Shown here: positions 51,303 to 60,595 of the stretch, piece by piece | Layout: each line of letters begins with the position of its first letter | Position numbering within the stretch: the first letter of the stretch is position 1 | NCBI GenBank assembly: GCA_016788635.1 | Contig: JAEUSU010000017.1 | Coordinates: forward strand, 1 to 64,000 | From: Flavobacteriales bacterium | Lineage (GTDB): Bacteria; Bacteroidota; Bacteroidia; Flavobacteriales_F; PHOS-HE28 | Length of the DNA: 64,000 bases | Direction of reading: 5' to 3' | Position numbers and translations under genes: made by a program | The notes under the pieces: generated by a model | What the model saw: only the letters and a program-made list of their open reading frames with translations | Databases searched by the model: none | What the model was told of the DNA's origin: nothing

Positions 51303-52907
51303 ATGGCAAAGGCGCGTCAATACACGGCCCTGGATCTTTTCTCCGGGTGTGGCGGATTCACACTCGGCTTGCAACGAGCTGGCATCAAGGTGCTCGGTGC
51401 GATCGATTTCAACAAGGAGGCCGTCGAGACATTCAAGCTCAACTTCCCGACCGTGCCGTATGTCACAGAGGGAGATATGACCGTCATGAAACCTGAAGAC
51501 GTGGCACGGAGCATCGGGACACATCATGTTGATGTGGTCGTCGGAGGTCCGCCCTGCCAGGGCTTCAGCATGGCCCGTCAGCGAGATGGTGCCAATCATG
51601 GTGAACGGCGTTTGGTGAAAGACGCACGCCGGGAGCTCTATCAGGAATACCTGCGGTTCGTGGACTACTTCCAGCCCAAGGTTTTCGTGATGGAGAATGT
51701 CCTCGGTATCAAAAGCGCGGAAGGCGGCAAGTACTTCTCCGCGGTACAGCACGAGGCAAGGATCCTTGGGAAGGGTGAAGGCAAACCGGGATATCGCGTA
51801 CATGCCCAAGTAGAACATGCTTGGGAGCTCGGCGTACCGCAGAAGCGCAAGCGTCAGTTGATCATCGGTGTTCGTTCAGACCTTCCTGGGTATTTCCCGA
51901 CAACGCTCAAAGCACCGAATCGTTCTGTGCCGAACATCACCTTGGGACCGGCGATCATGGACCTACCACCGTTGAGGGCGGGTGCTGGAGAAGAAGAACG
52001 CGAATACGATCTCGCCTTGCGGGAAAGGTCATTGGACAAGTACGGCGAGCTCGCGCGCAAGTACCTCTACGATGTTCTTCAGGTGGGAATCACCAAGAAA
52101 CTGACAGCGCATCGAGCACGCAGGCATAGCGAGCGCGACCTTGGCGACTTCAAGAAGTTGAAAGAAGGACAGTCGTCGGCGGTTGCTATGCGGAACGGAG
52201 TGAAGTTCGATTTTCCATACAGCACGAAGAGCTTCAAGGACCGATACACGAGGCAGAGCAGGGACTCACAGTGCAGCACCATCGTTGCTCACCTGAGCAA
52301 GGATGGCCTCATGTTTATCCACCCGACACAGAACCGTTCGATCACGCCGCGTGAGGCTGCACGGATCCAGAGCTTCCCGGATTGGTTCGAGTTACCCGTG
52401 GCTCGCATCCATCAGTTCCGACTGATCGGGAACGCGGTGCCGCCGCTAGTATCAGAGGCCGTGGGAAATGAAGTGGTGGATTTCCTCGAACAACAGACTA
52501 CCATGCGCAAGACCAAGACGAACAGGACCATACCGAATAGCCATGAAGAGGCCGTCCAATGGCTGTTACCGGTGCTCGACTTGTCAGCCAAGGACCTCAA
52601 GCAACTAGACAAGGATGAGTTTCTGCGCGCCTGGCGGTCGGTGGCGTATCTCTACCCCGGGCTACATCCTGACAGCGCTTTAGATCATGGCCCTACAGTC
52701 GAGAAACGAGAGGAAGGACCAAATTGGGTAATGATGATCGAGCCCAGACTTGTCACACCCTACTACCGTCAGAGCGGCTGGCCGGTTGTTTTGAAACCAC
52801 TTGCCGATGAGGCATGGCGCCGGGACGATGCTGGGCTGCTGGCTGACGACGAATTGTACTCGATAGAGGCGCAGTATGCCGGTATGACCATGCCCTACAC
52901 GGCATAG
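51303..52907 (+). CDS. DNA (cytosine-5)-methyltransferase with C-terminal extension
   Basis: 534 residues from the ATG at 51303; 14 further residues upstream are in frame. Motif I is LDLFSGCGGFTLGLQ, motif IV GGPPCQGFSMARQ (catalytic Cys85), motif VI MENVLG (about 130-135), motif VIII QKRKRQLIIGV, motif IX SQCSTIVAHL with HPTQNRSITPREAARIQSFP, motif X IGNAVPPLVSEAVG. Residues about 400-534 are an extra domain of unknown type (HEEAVQWLLPVLDLSAKDLK; LADDELYSIEAQYAGMTMPY). It is followed after 17 bases by the GHKL ATPase gene. Base composition is AT-richer than in the neighbouring housekeeping genes. Confidence 0.94.
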   Translation: MAKARQYTALDLFSGCGGFTLGLQRAGIKVLGAIDFNKEAVETFKLNFPTVPYVTEGDMTVMKPEDVARSIGTHHVDVVVGGPPCQGFSMARQRDGANHGERRLVKDARRELYQEYLRFVDYFQPKVFVMENVLGIKSAEGGKYFSAVQHEARILGKGEGKPGYRVHAQVEHAWELGVPQKRKRQLIIGVRSDLPGYFPTTLKAPNRSVPNITLGPAIMDLPPLRAGAGEEEREYDLALRERSLDKYGELARKYLYDVLQVGITKKLTAHRARRHSERDLGDFKKLKEGQSSAVAMRNGVKFDFPYSTKSFKDRYTRQSRDSQCSTIVAHLSKDGLMFIHPTQNRSITPREAARIQSFPDWFELPVARIHQFRLIGNAVPPLVSEAVGNEVVDFLEQQTTMRKTKTNRTIPNSHEEAVQWLLPVLDLSAKDLKQLDKDEFLRAWRSVAYLYPGLHPDSALDHGPTVEKREEGPNWVMMIEPRLVTPYYRQSGWPVVLKPLADEAWRRDDAGLLADDELYSIEAQYAGMTMPYTA

Positions 52908-52924
52908 AACGCGAAACATCGACA

Positions 52925-54817
52925 ATGTCAGCACGCTGGATATTCCGAGAGCTACGTCGCGGCGACAAAGATCGGCAACCTACACAAGGAGAGTTCTTCT
53001 CTTCTGATGCCATCGACTCGCTTGCGAAAGCGCTGGTCCGTGAGAGCATTCAGAATTCGCTTGACGCTTCACCGAAGGAAGAACCCGGACTAGTTCGTGT
53101 CCGGTTCCACATTGGGTCGGTGAACTCAAGCACTGCAAAGCGCTACTTCAACGATGGGTGGAAGCACTTCTCAGCTGAAGACAATGGCCTTGACGATCCA
53201 CCTGAACAATCAGAGGCTTGCCGTTTCCTGCTGGTTGAGGATTTTGGAACTACCGGCCTTACGGGTAACGTGGAGCAGTGGCGTTATGAACCGGGAGTGG
53301 AGAATCCGTTCTATTACTTCTTCAGGACTGAGGGTCGGTCGGGCAAGAACGAGAATGAGCGAGGTAGGTGGGGCATCGGCAAGTACGTCTTCCCTCGATC
53401 AAGCCGGATTCATGCATTCTTGGCGTTGACACTTCGCCACGACGATGGTCAGCGCCTTCTCATGGGCCAAGCAGTGCTGAAGTCCCACGGCATCGGTGAG
53501 GAGTACTACACACCCGACGGCAACTACGGCCAAGCGGACAACGACGATTTCGTTACTCCTGCGAAAGAGGCATCTGTCCTTGATCAGTTCGAAAGGGACT
53601 TCACATCTAAGAGGAGCAACCTGCCGGGCCTTTCCGTTTTGGTGCCTTGGGTGGACCAGGACATTACGCGAGAGGCTATTCTAAGGGCGGTGATCGAGGA
53701 CTACTTCTTCCCGGTCCTCTCCGGGGATCTTGAAGTGACCGTATCGGAAGGTGAGCTGGAAGTGACGATATCATCTGCAAACCTGGATTCCGTGGCGAAA
53801 GAGTTGGATGTTGATTTCGCGAATCGCATGCGGCCGCTCATCGCTTTGACGAACTGGGCTCGCACTCAAACAGACGAAACGATCACGCGGCTTAAACCGG
53901 CTGATACGAACAGACCCAAGTGGGAGGCTGCGCTTGTTCCAGAAGAGAAGCTCCTTGAGCTTCGCGAAAAGTACCGAGAAGGAAAGCCCATCGCCCTGAC
54001 ACTGCCTCTTACAACACGACAGAAGGGTAAGGCACCACAGGAATCGTTCTTCCGCGTCTTTCTCGTGAACGACGGCGCGGAGCACGGTAGACCTGTGTTC
54101 ATCAGGGACGGCATCATCATCCCCGGCATCAAAGACCAGCCGGTGAATGGATGCAGATCCATTGTCCTGATTTCGGATCCACCTCTGGCCAAGTTGCTTG
54201 GCGACTCTGAGAATCCCGCCCATACAGAGTGGCAGAAGGATAGCGAGCACTTCAGGAACAAGTATGTCTACGGCAAGTCTTACATCGACTTCGTGACCTA
54301 CGCCGTGTCCAAGTTCGTGCGTGCCTTGAACGAGTCCGATGAACAGCCCAATCAGGAACTACTACAGGACATCTTCTTCGTTCCGAAGAAGCCCGCTACA
54401 AATGAACCGAAGGACAAGTCAAGGCCGCGCAAGCGCAACAAGGGCGAAGTGATACCTCCGGACCCGAAGCCTGAACCAGTGCTTAAGCGATTCACTCTTT
54501 CGCGAATTGCTGGAGGCTTCACGATCACGCAAGGTGCGAAGGGGTCTGTTGCTCCAAGTGCCCTAAGCGTTGCCGTTGCCTATGACCGCCGGAGGGGAAG
54601 TGCATTGAAGAAGTATGCACCGATGGACTTCCAATTGGAGGCTGCGCCGATCGTCATTGAAACAGAAGCGGCCATCATCTCTGATCGTGCGGGCAACCGA
54701 ATGATAGCACGACCCAGCGCCCCTGAGTTCAAGATCAAGGTCACTGGCTTTGACGAGAACCGTGACCTGTACATTGACGTGAGAGCTAAAGAGATCGACA
54801 ATGATCCGAAGGCTTAA
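52925..54817 (+). CDS. GHKL-type ATPase (Hsp90/MutL/MORC fold) of the defence-like operon
   Basis: 630 residues. The ATP-binding fold is read from the N-box RESIQNSLDAS (E40, N44, D47), the G1 box VEDFGTTGLTG (D106, G108, G111) and the G2-type GRWGIGKYVF (147-156). Before the N-box is GEFFSSDAIDSLAKALV. The centre (about 180-460) is a large mixed domain, and the C-terminal third has a basic linker (KKPATNEPKDKSRPRKRNKG) and a final beta-rich part. GHKL ATPases of the MutL/MORC type occur in bacterial restriction-modification islands. Start: 17 bases after the methyltransferase stop; 3' end overlaps the next gene by 17 bases. Nucleases or helicase motifs are not visible. Confidence 0.8.
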   Translation: MSARWIFRELRRGDKDRQPTQGEFFSSDAIDSLAKALVRESIQNSLDASPKEEPGLVRVRFHIGSVNSSTAKRYFNDGWKHFSAEDNGLDDPPEQSEACRFLLVEDFGTTGLTGNVEQWRYEPGVENPFYYFFRTEGRSGKNENERGRWGIGKYVFPRSSRIHAFLALTLRHDDGQRLLMGQAVLKSHGIGEEYYTPDGNYGQADNDDFVTPAKEASVLDQFERDFTSKRSNLPGLSVLVPWVDQDITREAILRAVIEDYFFPVLSGDLEVTVSEGELEVTISSANLDSVAKELDVDFANRMRPLIALTNWARTQTDETITRLKPADTNRPKWEAALVPEEKLLELREKYREGKPIALTLPLTTRQKGKAPQESFFRVFLVNDGAEHGRPVFIRDGIIIPGIKDQPVNGCRSIVLISDPPLAKLLGDSENPAHTEWQKDSEHFRNKYVYGKSYIDFVTYAVSKFVRALNESDEQPNQELLQDIFFVPKKPATNEPKDKSRPRKRNKGEVIPPDPKPEPVLKRFTLSRIAGGFTITQGAKGSVAPSALSVAVAYDRRRGSALKKYAPMDFQLEAAPIVIETEAAIISDRAGNRMIARPSAPEFKIKVTGFDENRDLYIDVRAKEIDNDPKA

Positions 54818-55565
54818 CTACACAGGTCGCGTAAAGATTCACCGGAGCTCGGTGCGTCTTGCCGTGGTTGATATCGAGGGGAGCTTGGGCTTTGACGCTC
54901 ACCTGGATCTTGACGAATACGAACTCGCCCAGGATGCACAGGTCTTCGTAGAGGCTTATCGCCAAACCACATGGATGCGCTTCGCGTTCGGAACCATCGG
55001 TGCGTTGCAGATCCCGGAACCGCATGATCGGAGGCTGACGGAATTCGATTCAGGAGAAGGCGTGCTATTTCGCGTCAAGGTTACCCAATCGACCGATGAA
55101 CACATTCTGCTTGCCGCCGCTGATCGGATTCCCCTGCAAGAGAAGGCAGCCGATTCGGACAAGGAGAGTTTACTGCCCGTGGTGCCAATGGACCTTGGTG
55201 AGGAACTGTGGCGATTGGACTTCGACCCGGAACCGAAATTGCTCATCAGCAAGTCGGCGACAGCGGACTGGAATCAGCTCGCCTTGTCCCCGCTCTTTCA
55301 AGGACTGGTCTATCCTGCTGCGCTGAGGTCAGTGCTGACGACCGTGTTGAGCAACAAGCATCGCGACACGGAGGATGACGGCGACTGGCAATCTAAGTGG
55401 TTGCGCTTCGCAACGCTGTTGCCGGGTATGCCCGTTGAGCTTCCGAAGGAGGATGACGAGGATGGCGAAACAATGTGGGTAGAGGATGCTGTCAGGGCGT
55501 TTTCCAAGAAGCTGCTGCTGAGGCAGAAGTTCTCCGAAGAGTGGTCATCTATTCCGGGACAATGA
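54801..55565 (+). CDS. Unknown protein X of the defence-like operon
   Basis: 254 residues, no known family. The N-terminal ~110 residues are beta-rich (SVRLAVVDIEGSLGFDAHLD; QVFVEAYRQTTWMRFAFGTI), then a mixed C-terminal part with LFQGLVYPAALRSVLTTVLS and an acidic run (PKEDDEDGETMWVEDA). I see no nuclease signature (no PD-ExK or HNH pattern). It overlaps the ATPase gene by 17 bases and the following gene by 4 (ATGA), so the three are translated together and probably form a complex. Confidence 0.75.
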   Translation: MIRRLNYTGRVKIHRSSVRLAVVDIEGSLGFDAHLDLDEYELAQDAQVFVEAYRQTTWMRFAFGTIGALQIPEPHDRRLTEFDSGEGVLFRVKVTQSTDEHILLAAADRIPLQEKAADSDKESLLPVVPMDLGEELWRLDFDPEPKLLISKSATADWNQLALSPLFQGLVYPAALRSVLTTVLSNKHRDTEDDGDWQSKWLRFATLLPGMPVELPKEDDEDGETMWVEDAVRAFSKKLLLRQKFSEEWSSIPGQ

Positions 55566-56281
55566 AGATCGGACGGCTCACAGATGTTGGTATGGCTCGC
55601 TTCGCGACTTGGCTCGACTCGCTGCGAATTGACCCTACCATTCAACCACCTGCGGAATTGCTGACCGATTTGATCGCATGCGAGCCACTTGGCGCTTCCG
55701 TTGAGCTTGAAGCCAAACGGTTGTCCAGTCGGTTTGATGCAGCGGAGTACATCCATGGTTGCATCACTGCGGAGCAGCTTCCGGAGGTTGAGGGTGATAG
55801 CGGACTCTGGGCTTGGCTCTCGCTCTTCTTCATCGATACGGTCTGTCCGCCTGATGCGAAGGGCGGTCGAAAGCCAGGTGCATTGGCAAGACACATACCG
55901 GAGCCAAGCAACTTTCAGAGATACTATCGGCATTTGCTCGCTGGTCCGTACCGGATCTATCGGGCACACAGAGATGACCCAAGACGAGCGCTTGCGCTGC
56001 TCTGTCAACCCGTGGATTCTCCTGGCGACGTCGTCGAGCAGTTGGCATCGCGCCAAGAGCTAGTCACCAACCGTGGGATCATGGGACTTGCAACAAAGCT
56101 CTATGTAGCACCAGATTCGCTCAAAGTGAAAACTGGCGCTGGCGGGAAGGGTGGCGGGTCTGCGCGCCGGCTCTCAGATGTCATCGAGCAGTTCGACCTG
56201 ACTTGGGACCTATACGCCGCGACACCGAATGAGCTGGCAGCGGTGATGCCCTTAGAGTTCGCGAAGTACTTGAACCACTGA
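55562..56281 (+). CDS. Unknown protein Y of the defence-like operon
   Basis: 239 residues from the ATG at 55562, overlapping protein X by 4 bases. Mostly helical; notable segments are MARFATWLDSLRIDPTIQPP, SGLWAWLSLFFIDTV, FQRYYRHLLAGPYRIYRAHR and VDSPGDVVEQLASRQELVTN, with a conserved-looking aromatic and arginine pattern in the last. A glycine-rich loop (GAGGKGGGSARR) follows. The LWAWLS plus RYYRHLL pattern recalls the DUF6339 type found near GHKL ATPases, but I cannot confirm it. Stop codon lies 4 bases before the Vsr start codon. Confidence 0.72.
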   Translation: MKIGRLTDVGMARFATWLDSLRIDPTIQPPAELLTDLIACEPLGASVELEAKRLSSRFDAAEYIHGCITAEQLPEVEGDSGLWAWLSLFFIDTVCPPDAKGGRKPGALARHIPEPSNFQRYYRHLLAGPYRIYRAHRDDPRRALALLCQPVDSPGDVVEQLASRQELVTNRGIMGLATKLYVAPDSLKVKTGAGGKGGGSARRLSDVIEQFDLTWDLYAATPNELAAVMPLEFAKYLNH

Positions 56282-56285
56282 CTCT

Positions 56286-56696
56286 ATGCCGGACGTGTTC
56301 ACCAAGGAGAAGCGCTCCGAGGTGATGTCCCGCATCCGGGGCAAGGGCAACAAGGACACGGAAGTCGCGCTCGCAAAGCTGTTCCGTGGCAATGGCATCA
56401 CCGGTTGGCGCAGACATTATCCGATAACCGGCCGCCCTGACTTCGCCTTCCCCAAGCAAAAGCTCGCCGTGTTCGTCGATGGCTGCTTCTGGCATGGATG
56501 CCCGAAGCATGGCGTTCAACCCAAAGGCAACAAGAAGTTCTGGGTGACCAAGCTGGAAGCGAACAAGGCGCGTGACAGGAAAGTCAACCGGCTGCTTCGC
56601 GCGAACGGTTGGCGCGTGCTCCGCATCTGGGAACATGATCTCACCAAGTCGCGACAGGTCTCGACCGTGCGGCGGGTATTGCGGGTGCTCGCGTGA
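56286..56696 (+). CDS. vsr: Vsr-type (very short patch repair) endonuclease
   Basis: 136 residues, slightly shorter than E. coli Vsr. The family pattern is complete: FTKEKRSEVMSRIRGKGNKD, GRPDFAFPKQKLAVFVDGCF followed by WHGCPKHGVQPK, and RDRKVNRLLRANGWRVLRIW near the end. Conserved D52, D65 and H70 correspond to the metal and catalytic residues. Vsr nicks at T:G mismatches made by deamination of 5-methylcytosine, which fits the methyltransferase of the same operon. It is the last gene of the unit and is followed by a REP-like repeat. Confidence 0.95.
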   Translation: MPDVFTKEKRSEVMSRIRGKGNKDTEVALAKLFRGNGITGWRRHYPITGRPDFAFPKQKLAVFVDGCFWHGCPKHGVQPKGNKKFWVTKLEANKARDRKVNRLLRANGWRVLRIWEHDLTKSRQVSTVRRVLRVLA

Positions 56697-56780
56697 GGGA
56701 TTGCAGCGGAAAGGCCGGAGCCGTCTTCGGCGAGGACTTGCAGCGGAAAGCGCGACGGCGAGTCTTCGAGCCGGCACGCC

Positions 56781-56805
56781 CACACTTCGGCTCCGCTCAG
56801 TGTGA
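56781..56805. repeat. REP-like palindrome between convergent genes
   Basis: CACACTTCGG...CTCAGTGTGA, 25 bases with CACACT/AGTGTG ends, between the vsr gene (plus) and the mutase gene (minus). It may end transcription from both sides and marks the right edge of the accessory region. Confidence 0.5.
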
Positions 56806-56812
56806 CACGTGC

Positions 56813-59800
56813 CTACATATTCCTCCGATACTGCCCCCCCACCTCAAACATCGCCTCAGTCAACTGCCCCAGCGAACAATACTTCGTCGCTTCCATCAGG
56901 ACCTCGAACATATTCTCGTTGCGGATGGCGGCCTGCTGCAGGTCCTTGATCGCCTTCGCCGCTTCCTCGCTGTAGGCCGCGCGCAGGTTCTCCACCGTGG
57001 CGATCTGCGCCTCCTTCTCCTCCTCGGTGGCGCGGATCACCTCCTTGGGCAATACCGTGGGTGAGCCCTTGCTGCTGAGGAAGGTGTTGACGCCGATGAT
57101 GGGATACTCGCCCGTGTGCTTGAGGGTCTCGTAGTACAAGCTCTCTTCTTGGATCCTTGAGCGCTGGTACATGGTCTCCATGGCGCCGAGTACACCGCCG
57201 CGTTCGGTGATGCGGTCGAACTCGCTGAGCACGGCCTCTTCCACCAGGTCGGTGAGCTCCTCGATGATGAACGACCCTTGCAGCGGGTTCTCGTTCTTGG
57301 CCAGGCCGAGCTCCTTGTTGATGATGAGCTGGATGGCCATGGCGCGGCGCACGCTTTCTTCGGTGGGCGTGGTGATGGCCTCGTCGTAGGCGTTGGTGTG
57401 CAGGCTGTTGCAGTTGTCGTAGATGGCGTACAGCGCCTGTAACGTGGTGCGGATGTCGTTGAAGTCGATCTCCTGCGCGTGCAGGCTGCGGCCGCTGGTC
57501 TGGATGTGGTACTTGAGCATCTGGCTGCGCTCGTCGGCGCCGTAGCGGTGCTTGAGCGCCTTCGCCCAGAGACGACGCGCCACGCGGCCCATCACGGCGT
57601 ACTCGGGGTCCATGCCGTTGCTGAAGAAGAAGCTCAGGTTGGGCGCGAAGGCGTTGATGTCCATGCCACGGCTGAGGTAGTACTCCACGTAGGTGAAGCC
57701 GTTGGCCAGCGTGAACGCGAGCTGCGAGATGGGGTTGGCGCCGGCCTCCGCGATGTGGTAGCCGCTGATGCTGACGCTGTAGAAGTTGCGGACCTTCTTG
57801 TCGATGAAGTACTGCTGCACGTCGCCCATCAAGCGCAGCGCGAACTCCGTGCTGAAGATGCAGGTGTTCTGCGCCTGGTCCTCTTTCAGAATGTCCGCTT
57901 GCACGGTGCCGCGGACGCTCTGCAAGGTCTCGGCCTTGATCTTCTCGTAGACCTCTTTCGGAAGGACTTGATCGCCGGTGATGCCTAGCAGCAGCAAACC
58001 CAGACCGTCGTTGCCTTGGGGGATCTCGCCGTTGTACTTCGGTAGGTGGCCGTTCTTCCAGCGCGCGGCGATCTTCTGCTTCACCTCGGCCTCGAGCCCG
58101 TTGGCCTTGATGTACTTCTCGCAGTTCTGGTCGATGGCCGCGTTCATGAAGAACCCCAACAACATCGGCGCGGGACCGTTGATGGTCATACTCACGCTCG
58201 TGGTGGGCGCGCTGAGGTCGAAGCCGCTGTAGAGCTTCTTGGCATCGTCGAGGCAGCAGATGCTCACGCCGCTGTTGCCCACCTTGCCGTAGATGTCGGG
58301 CCGGCGACCGGGATCGTGGCCGTAGAGCGTGACGCTGTCGAAGGCCGTGCTGAGGCGCTTCGCGGGCAGGCCCTGGCTCACGTAGTGGAAGCGCTTGTTG
58401 GTGCGCTCCGGTCCGCCCTCGCCGGCGAACATGCGCGCGGGGTCCTCGCCGGTGCGCTTGAAGGGATAAATGCCAGCGGTATAAGGATAGAAGCCGGGCG
58501 TGTTCTCCTGCATGGCCCAGCGCACCTTGTCGCCCCAGCTGCGGAACTTCGGCAGCGCGACTTTCGGGATCTTCAGGTGCGAGAGTGATTCCGAATGGTT
58601 CGGCACCTTGATCTCCTTGCCGCGCACGAGGTAGGTGTAGAACTCGCCGGAGTAACGTTCCTCTTCGGCCTTCCAGCCGGTGAGCATGGACCAGAGGTGC
58701 GGGTCGAGGTCTTTTTTGACTTCGTTGAACTTGGTGATGAGAGACTGAACGGAATTAGCGGATGAGTCAATTAGCGAATTAGCGAATTGGCCTGACGCAG
58801 CATTCGCTAATTCGCTAATTGGTCCATTCGCTAATTGGAGCAAGTCCGGCCCACCGAATGTCAAGACCGCAGAATGGAGTCCGTACAACTGATCAGCAAT
58901 GGAAGCCTGCTTCCGGACTTGCTCATCATATCTCCGGTTGTTCTCACTGATCTCGCTGAGGTAACGGCTCTTTGCGGGCGGGATGATCCAGACCTTCTCG
59001 CTCATCTCGTCGTGCGCGTGGAAGGTGCTCGCGAAGTCGACGCCGGTCTTGGCCTTGATGGTCTCCATCAACCGCACGTACAGGTTGTTGGTACCAGGGT
59101 CGTTGAATTGGCTGGCGATCGTTCCGACTACGGGAAGCTTGTCGTCGTCGGCGTCCCACAACTGGTGGTTGCGCTTGTACTGCTTCTTCACATCGCGCAC
59201 GGCATCCAGGGCGCCACGCTTGTCGAACTTGTTGATGGCCACCACGTCGGCGAAGTCGAGCATGTCGATCTTCTCCAATTGCGTGGCCGCGCCGAACTCC
59301 GGCGTCATGATGTAGAGGCTCACATCGCTGTGGTCGAGGATCTCCGTATCGCTCTGGCCGATGCCGCTCGTCTCCAATACGATGAGGTCGAAGCCCGCTG
59401 CCTTTAGCACGCTCACCGCTTCCTTCACGTGCTTGCTCAGGGCGAGGTTGCTCTGGCGCGTGGCGAGGCTGCGCATGTACACGCGTTCGCCGCGGATGCT
59501 GTTCATGCGGATGCGGTCGCCCAGCAGCGCGCCACCGGTCTTGCGCTTGCTCGGGTCCACGCTGATCACACCGATGGTCTTCGTCGGCTGATCGATGATG
59601 AAGCGGCGGATCAGCTCATCCACCATGGACGATTTCCCCGCGCCGCCCGTGCCCGTGATGCCGAGGATCGGCGCCTTGTTGGCTTCGGCCTTCTTGTGTA
59701 CGGTGTCCGCCACCTTCGCATAGACCTCCGGATGGTTCTCCGCGGTGCTGATCAAGCGCGCGATGGCGGGCCAGTTCTTCGGTGAAAGCTCCTTCGCCTC

Positions 59801-60268
59801 GCCATTGACATGCGCGCTCAGGTCGAAGTCGGCCTTCTCCAGCATGTCGTTGATCATGCCCTGCAGTCCCATCGCACGACCGTCGTCCGGGTGGTACAGG
59901 CGCGTTATGCCGTAGGCGTGCAGTTCCTCGATCTCGCTGGGCAGGATCGTCCCACCGCCGCCGCCGAAGATCTTGATGTGCCCCGCGCCCTTCTCCTTCA
60001 GCAGGTCGAACATGTACTTGAAGTACTCCACGTGCCCGCCCTGGTAGCTGGTCATGGCGATGGCGTGGGCATCCTCCTGGATCGCGGTGTTCACCACATC
60101 CTCCACGCTGCGGTCGTGCCCCAAGTGGATCACCTCGGCGCCGGTGCTCTGGATGATCCGCCGCATAATGTTGATGGCGGCATCGTGCCCATCGAAGAGG
60201 GAAGCGGCAGTGACCACGCGGATCTTGTTCTTGGGGACGTAGGGGGCGGCTTGCACGAAGGTGGACAT
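56813..60268 (-). CDS. icmF: Fused acyl-CoA mutase (IcmF type): B12 domain, G-protein chaperone, mutase domain
   Basis: 1151 residues. The B12-binding domain comes first ([20 protein letters not shown], His ligand in DGHDA), then a MeaB-like GTPase ([37 protein letters not shown]) and then the mutase barrel ([88 protein letters not shown]). This order is that of IcmF, which isomerises isobutyryl- and n-butyryl-CoA or similar acyl-CoAs with adenosylcobalamin. Residues about 477-506 come from an inserted repeat (58752-58838) in the linker before the mutase domain. A TAACTTCG box lies at 60310-60303. Confidence 0.93.
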   Translation of the reverse strand: MSTFVQAAPYVPKNKIRVVTAASLFDGHDAAINIMRRIIQSTGAEVIHLGHDRSVEDVVNTAIQEDAHAIAMTSYQGGHVEYFKYMFDLLKEKGAGHIKIFGGGGGTILPSEIEELHAYGITRLYHPDDGRAMGLQGMINDMLEKADFDLSAHVNGEAKELSPKNWPAIARLISTAENHPEVYAKVADTVHKKAEANKAPILGITGTGGAGKSSMVDELIRRFIIDQPTKTIGVISVDPSKRKTGGALLGDRIRMNSIRGERVYMRSLATRQSNLALSKHVKEAVSVLKAAGFDLIVLETSGIGQSDTEILDHSDVSLYIMTPEFGAATQLEKIDMLDFADVVAINKFDKRGALDAVRDVKKQYKRNHQLWDADDDKLPVVGTIASQFNDPGTNNLYVRLMETIKAKTGVDFASTFHAHDEMSEKVWIIPPAKSRYLSEISENNRRYDEQVRKQASIADQLYGLHSAVLTFGGPDLLQLANGPISELANAASGQFANSLIDSSANSVQSLITKFNEVKKDLDPHLWSMLTGWKAEEERYSGEFYTYLVRGKEIKVPNHSESLSHLKIPKVALPKFRSWGDKVRWAMQENTPGFYPYTAGIYPFKRTGEDPARMFAGEGGPERTNKRFHYVSQGLPAKRLSTAFDSVTLYGHDPGRRPDIYGKVGNSGVSICCLDDAKKLYSGFDLSAPTTSVSMTINGPAPMLLGFFMNAAIDQNCEKYIKANGLEAEVKQKIAARWKNGHLPKYNGEIPQGNDGLGLLLLGITGDQVLPKEVYEKIKAETLQSVRGTVQADILKEDQAQNTCIFSTEFALRLMGDVQQYFIDKKVRNFYSVSISGYHIAEAGANPISQLAFTLANGFTYVEYYLSRGMDINAFAPNLSFFFSNGMDPEYAVMGRVARRLWAKALKHRYGADERSQMLKYHIQTSGRSLHAQEIDFNDIRTTLQALYAIYDNCNSLHTNAYDEAITTPTEESVRRAMAIQLIINKELGLAKNENPLQGSFIIEELTDLVEEAVLSEFDRITERGGVLGAMETMYQRSRIQEESLYYETLKHTGEYPIIGVNTFLSSKGSPTVLPKEVIRATEEEKEAQIATVENLRAAYSEEAAKAIKDLQQAAIRNENMFEVLMEATKYCSLGQLTEAMFEVGGQYRRNM
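58752..58838. repeat. ATTCGCTAATT repeat cluster inside the mutase gene
   Basis: Five or more copies of (A)ATTAGCGAATT or its inverse lie within 87 bases, arranged as an inverted repeat around CCTGACGCAG. Such units are unusual in coding DNA of this GC content. The frame is kept: the added protein segment is roughly [20 protein letters not shown]. Confidence 0.7.
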
Positions 60269-60302
60269 GGCTATGGCGGAGGGCTGGTGCCCGGGAGTGG
60301 TG

Positions 60303-60310
60303 CGAAGTTA
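60303..60310 (-). promoter_or_regulatory. Putative -7 box TAACTTCG of the mutase gene
   Basis: Minus-strand TAACTTCG, 34 bases upstream of the ATG at 60268. Same variant as at 13704-13711. Confidence 0.4.
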
Positions 60311-60365
60311 CCGGAGCTGCGCTTACGGTGCAGCTACAGCTGAGGCTCAAGCCATTTCACCTTCT

Positions 60366-60391
60366 ACATTCTTCATTTTTCATTCTTCATT
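60366..60391. repeat. TTCATTCTTCATT-type short repeat
   Basis: ACATTCTTCATTTTTCATTC and continuation, A/T-rich in an otherwise GC-rich gap. It lies in the 327-base gap 60269-60595 between two minus-strand genes. The gap otherwise holds a palindrome at 60514-60533 and no gene that I can support. Confidence 0.45.
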
Positions 60392-60513
60392 CCTGTTGAA
60401 GGCTGGCGAATGGTCATTGGTGAATGGGGCCGCCTTAACGGGCTGTCCGCTATAGTTGCCTCGTCCGGTCCAGCGCCACCGGCGCTCCGGGGTCCCTCCT
60501 ATCGTCGGGTCTC

Positions 60514-60533
60514 CCTGCCTACCGTCAGGCAGG
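60514..60533. repeat. Palindromic short repeat CCTGCCT...AGGCAGG
   Basis: CCTGCCT / AGGCAGG arms around a 6-base centre, 20 bases in all; same family as 49255-49273. It lies in the gap downstream of the hydrolase stop codon (60596) on the minus strand. Confidence 0.55.
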
Positions 60534-60595
60534 CTCGCTGCTCGGTGTCGCTAGGCCCGGTCTTCGGCAAGCTGCCGCTCCCATCCCTAGCGGAA

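Noticed and set aside
58752-58838. CRISPR-like reading of the ATTCGCTAATT cluster
   Set aside because: Units are too short, inverted and without spacers, and lie inside a coding frame.
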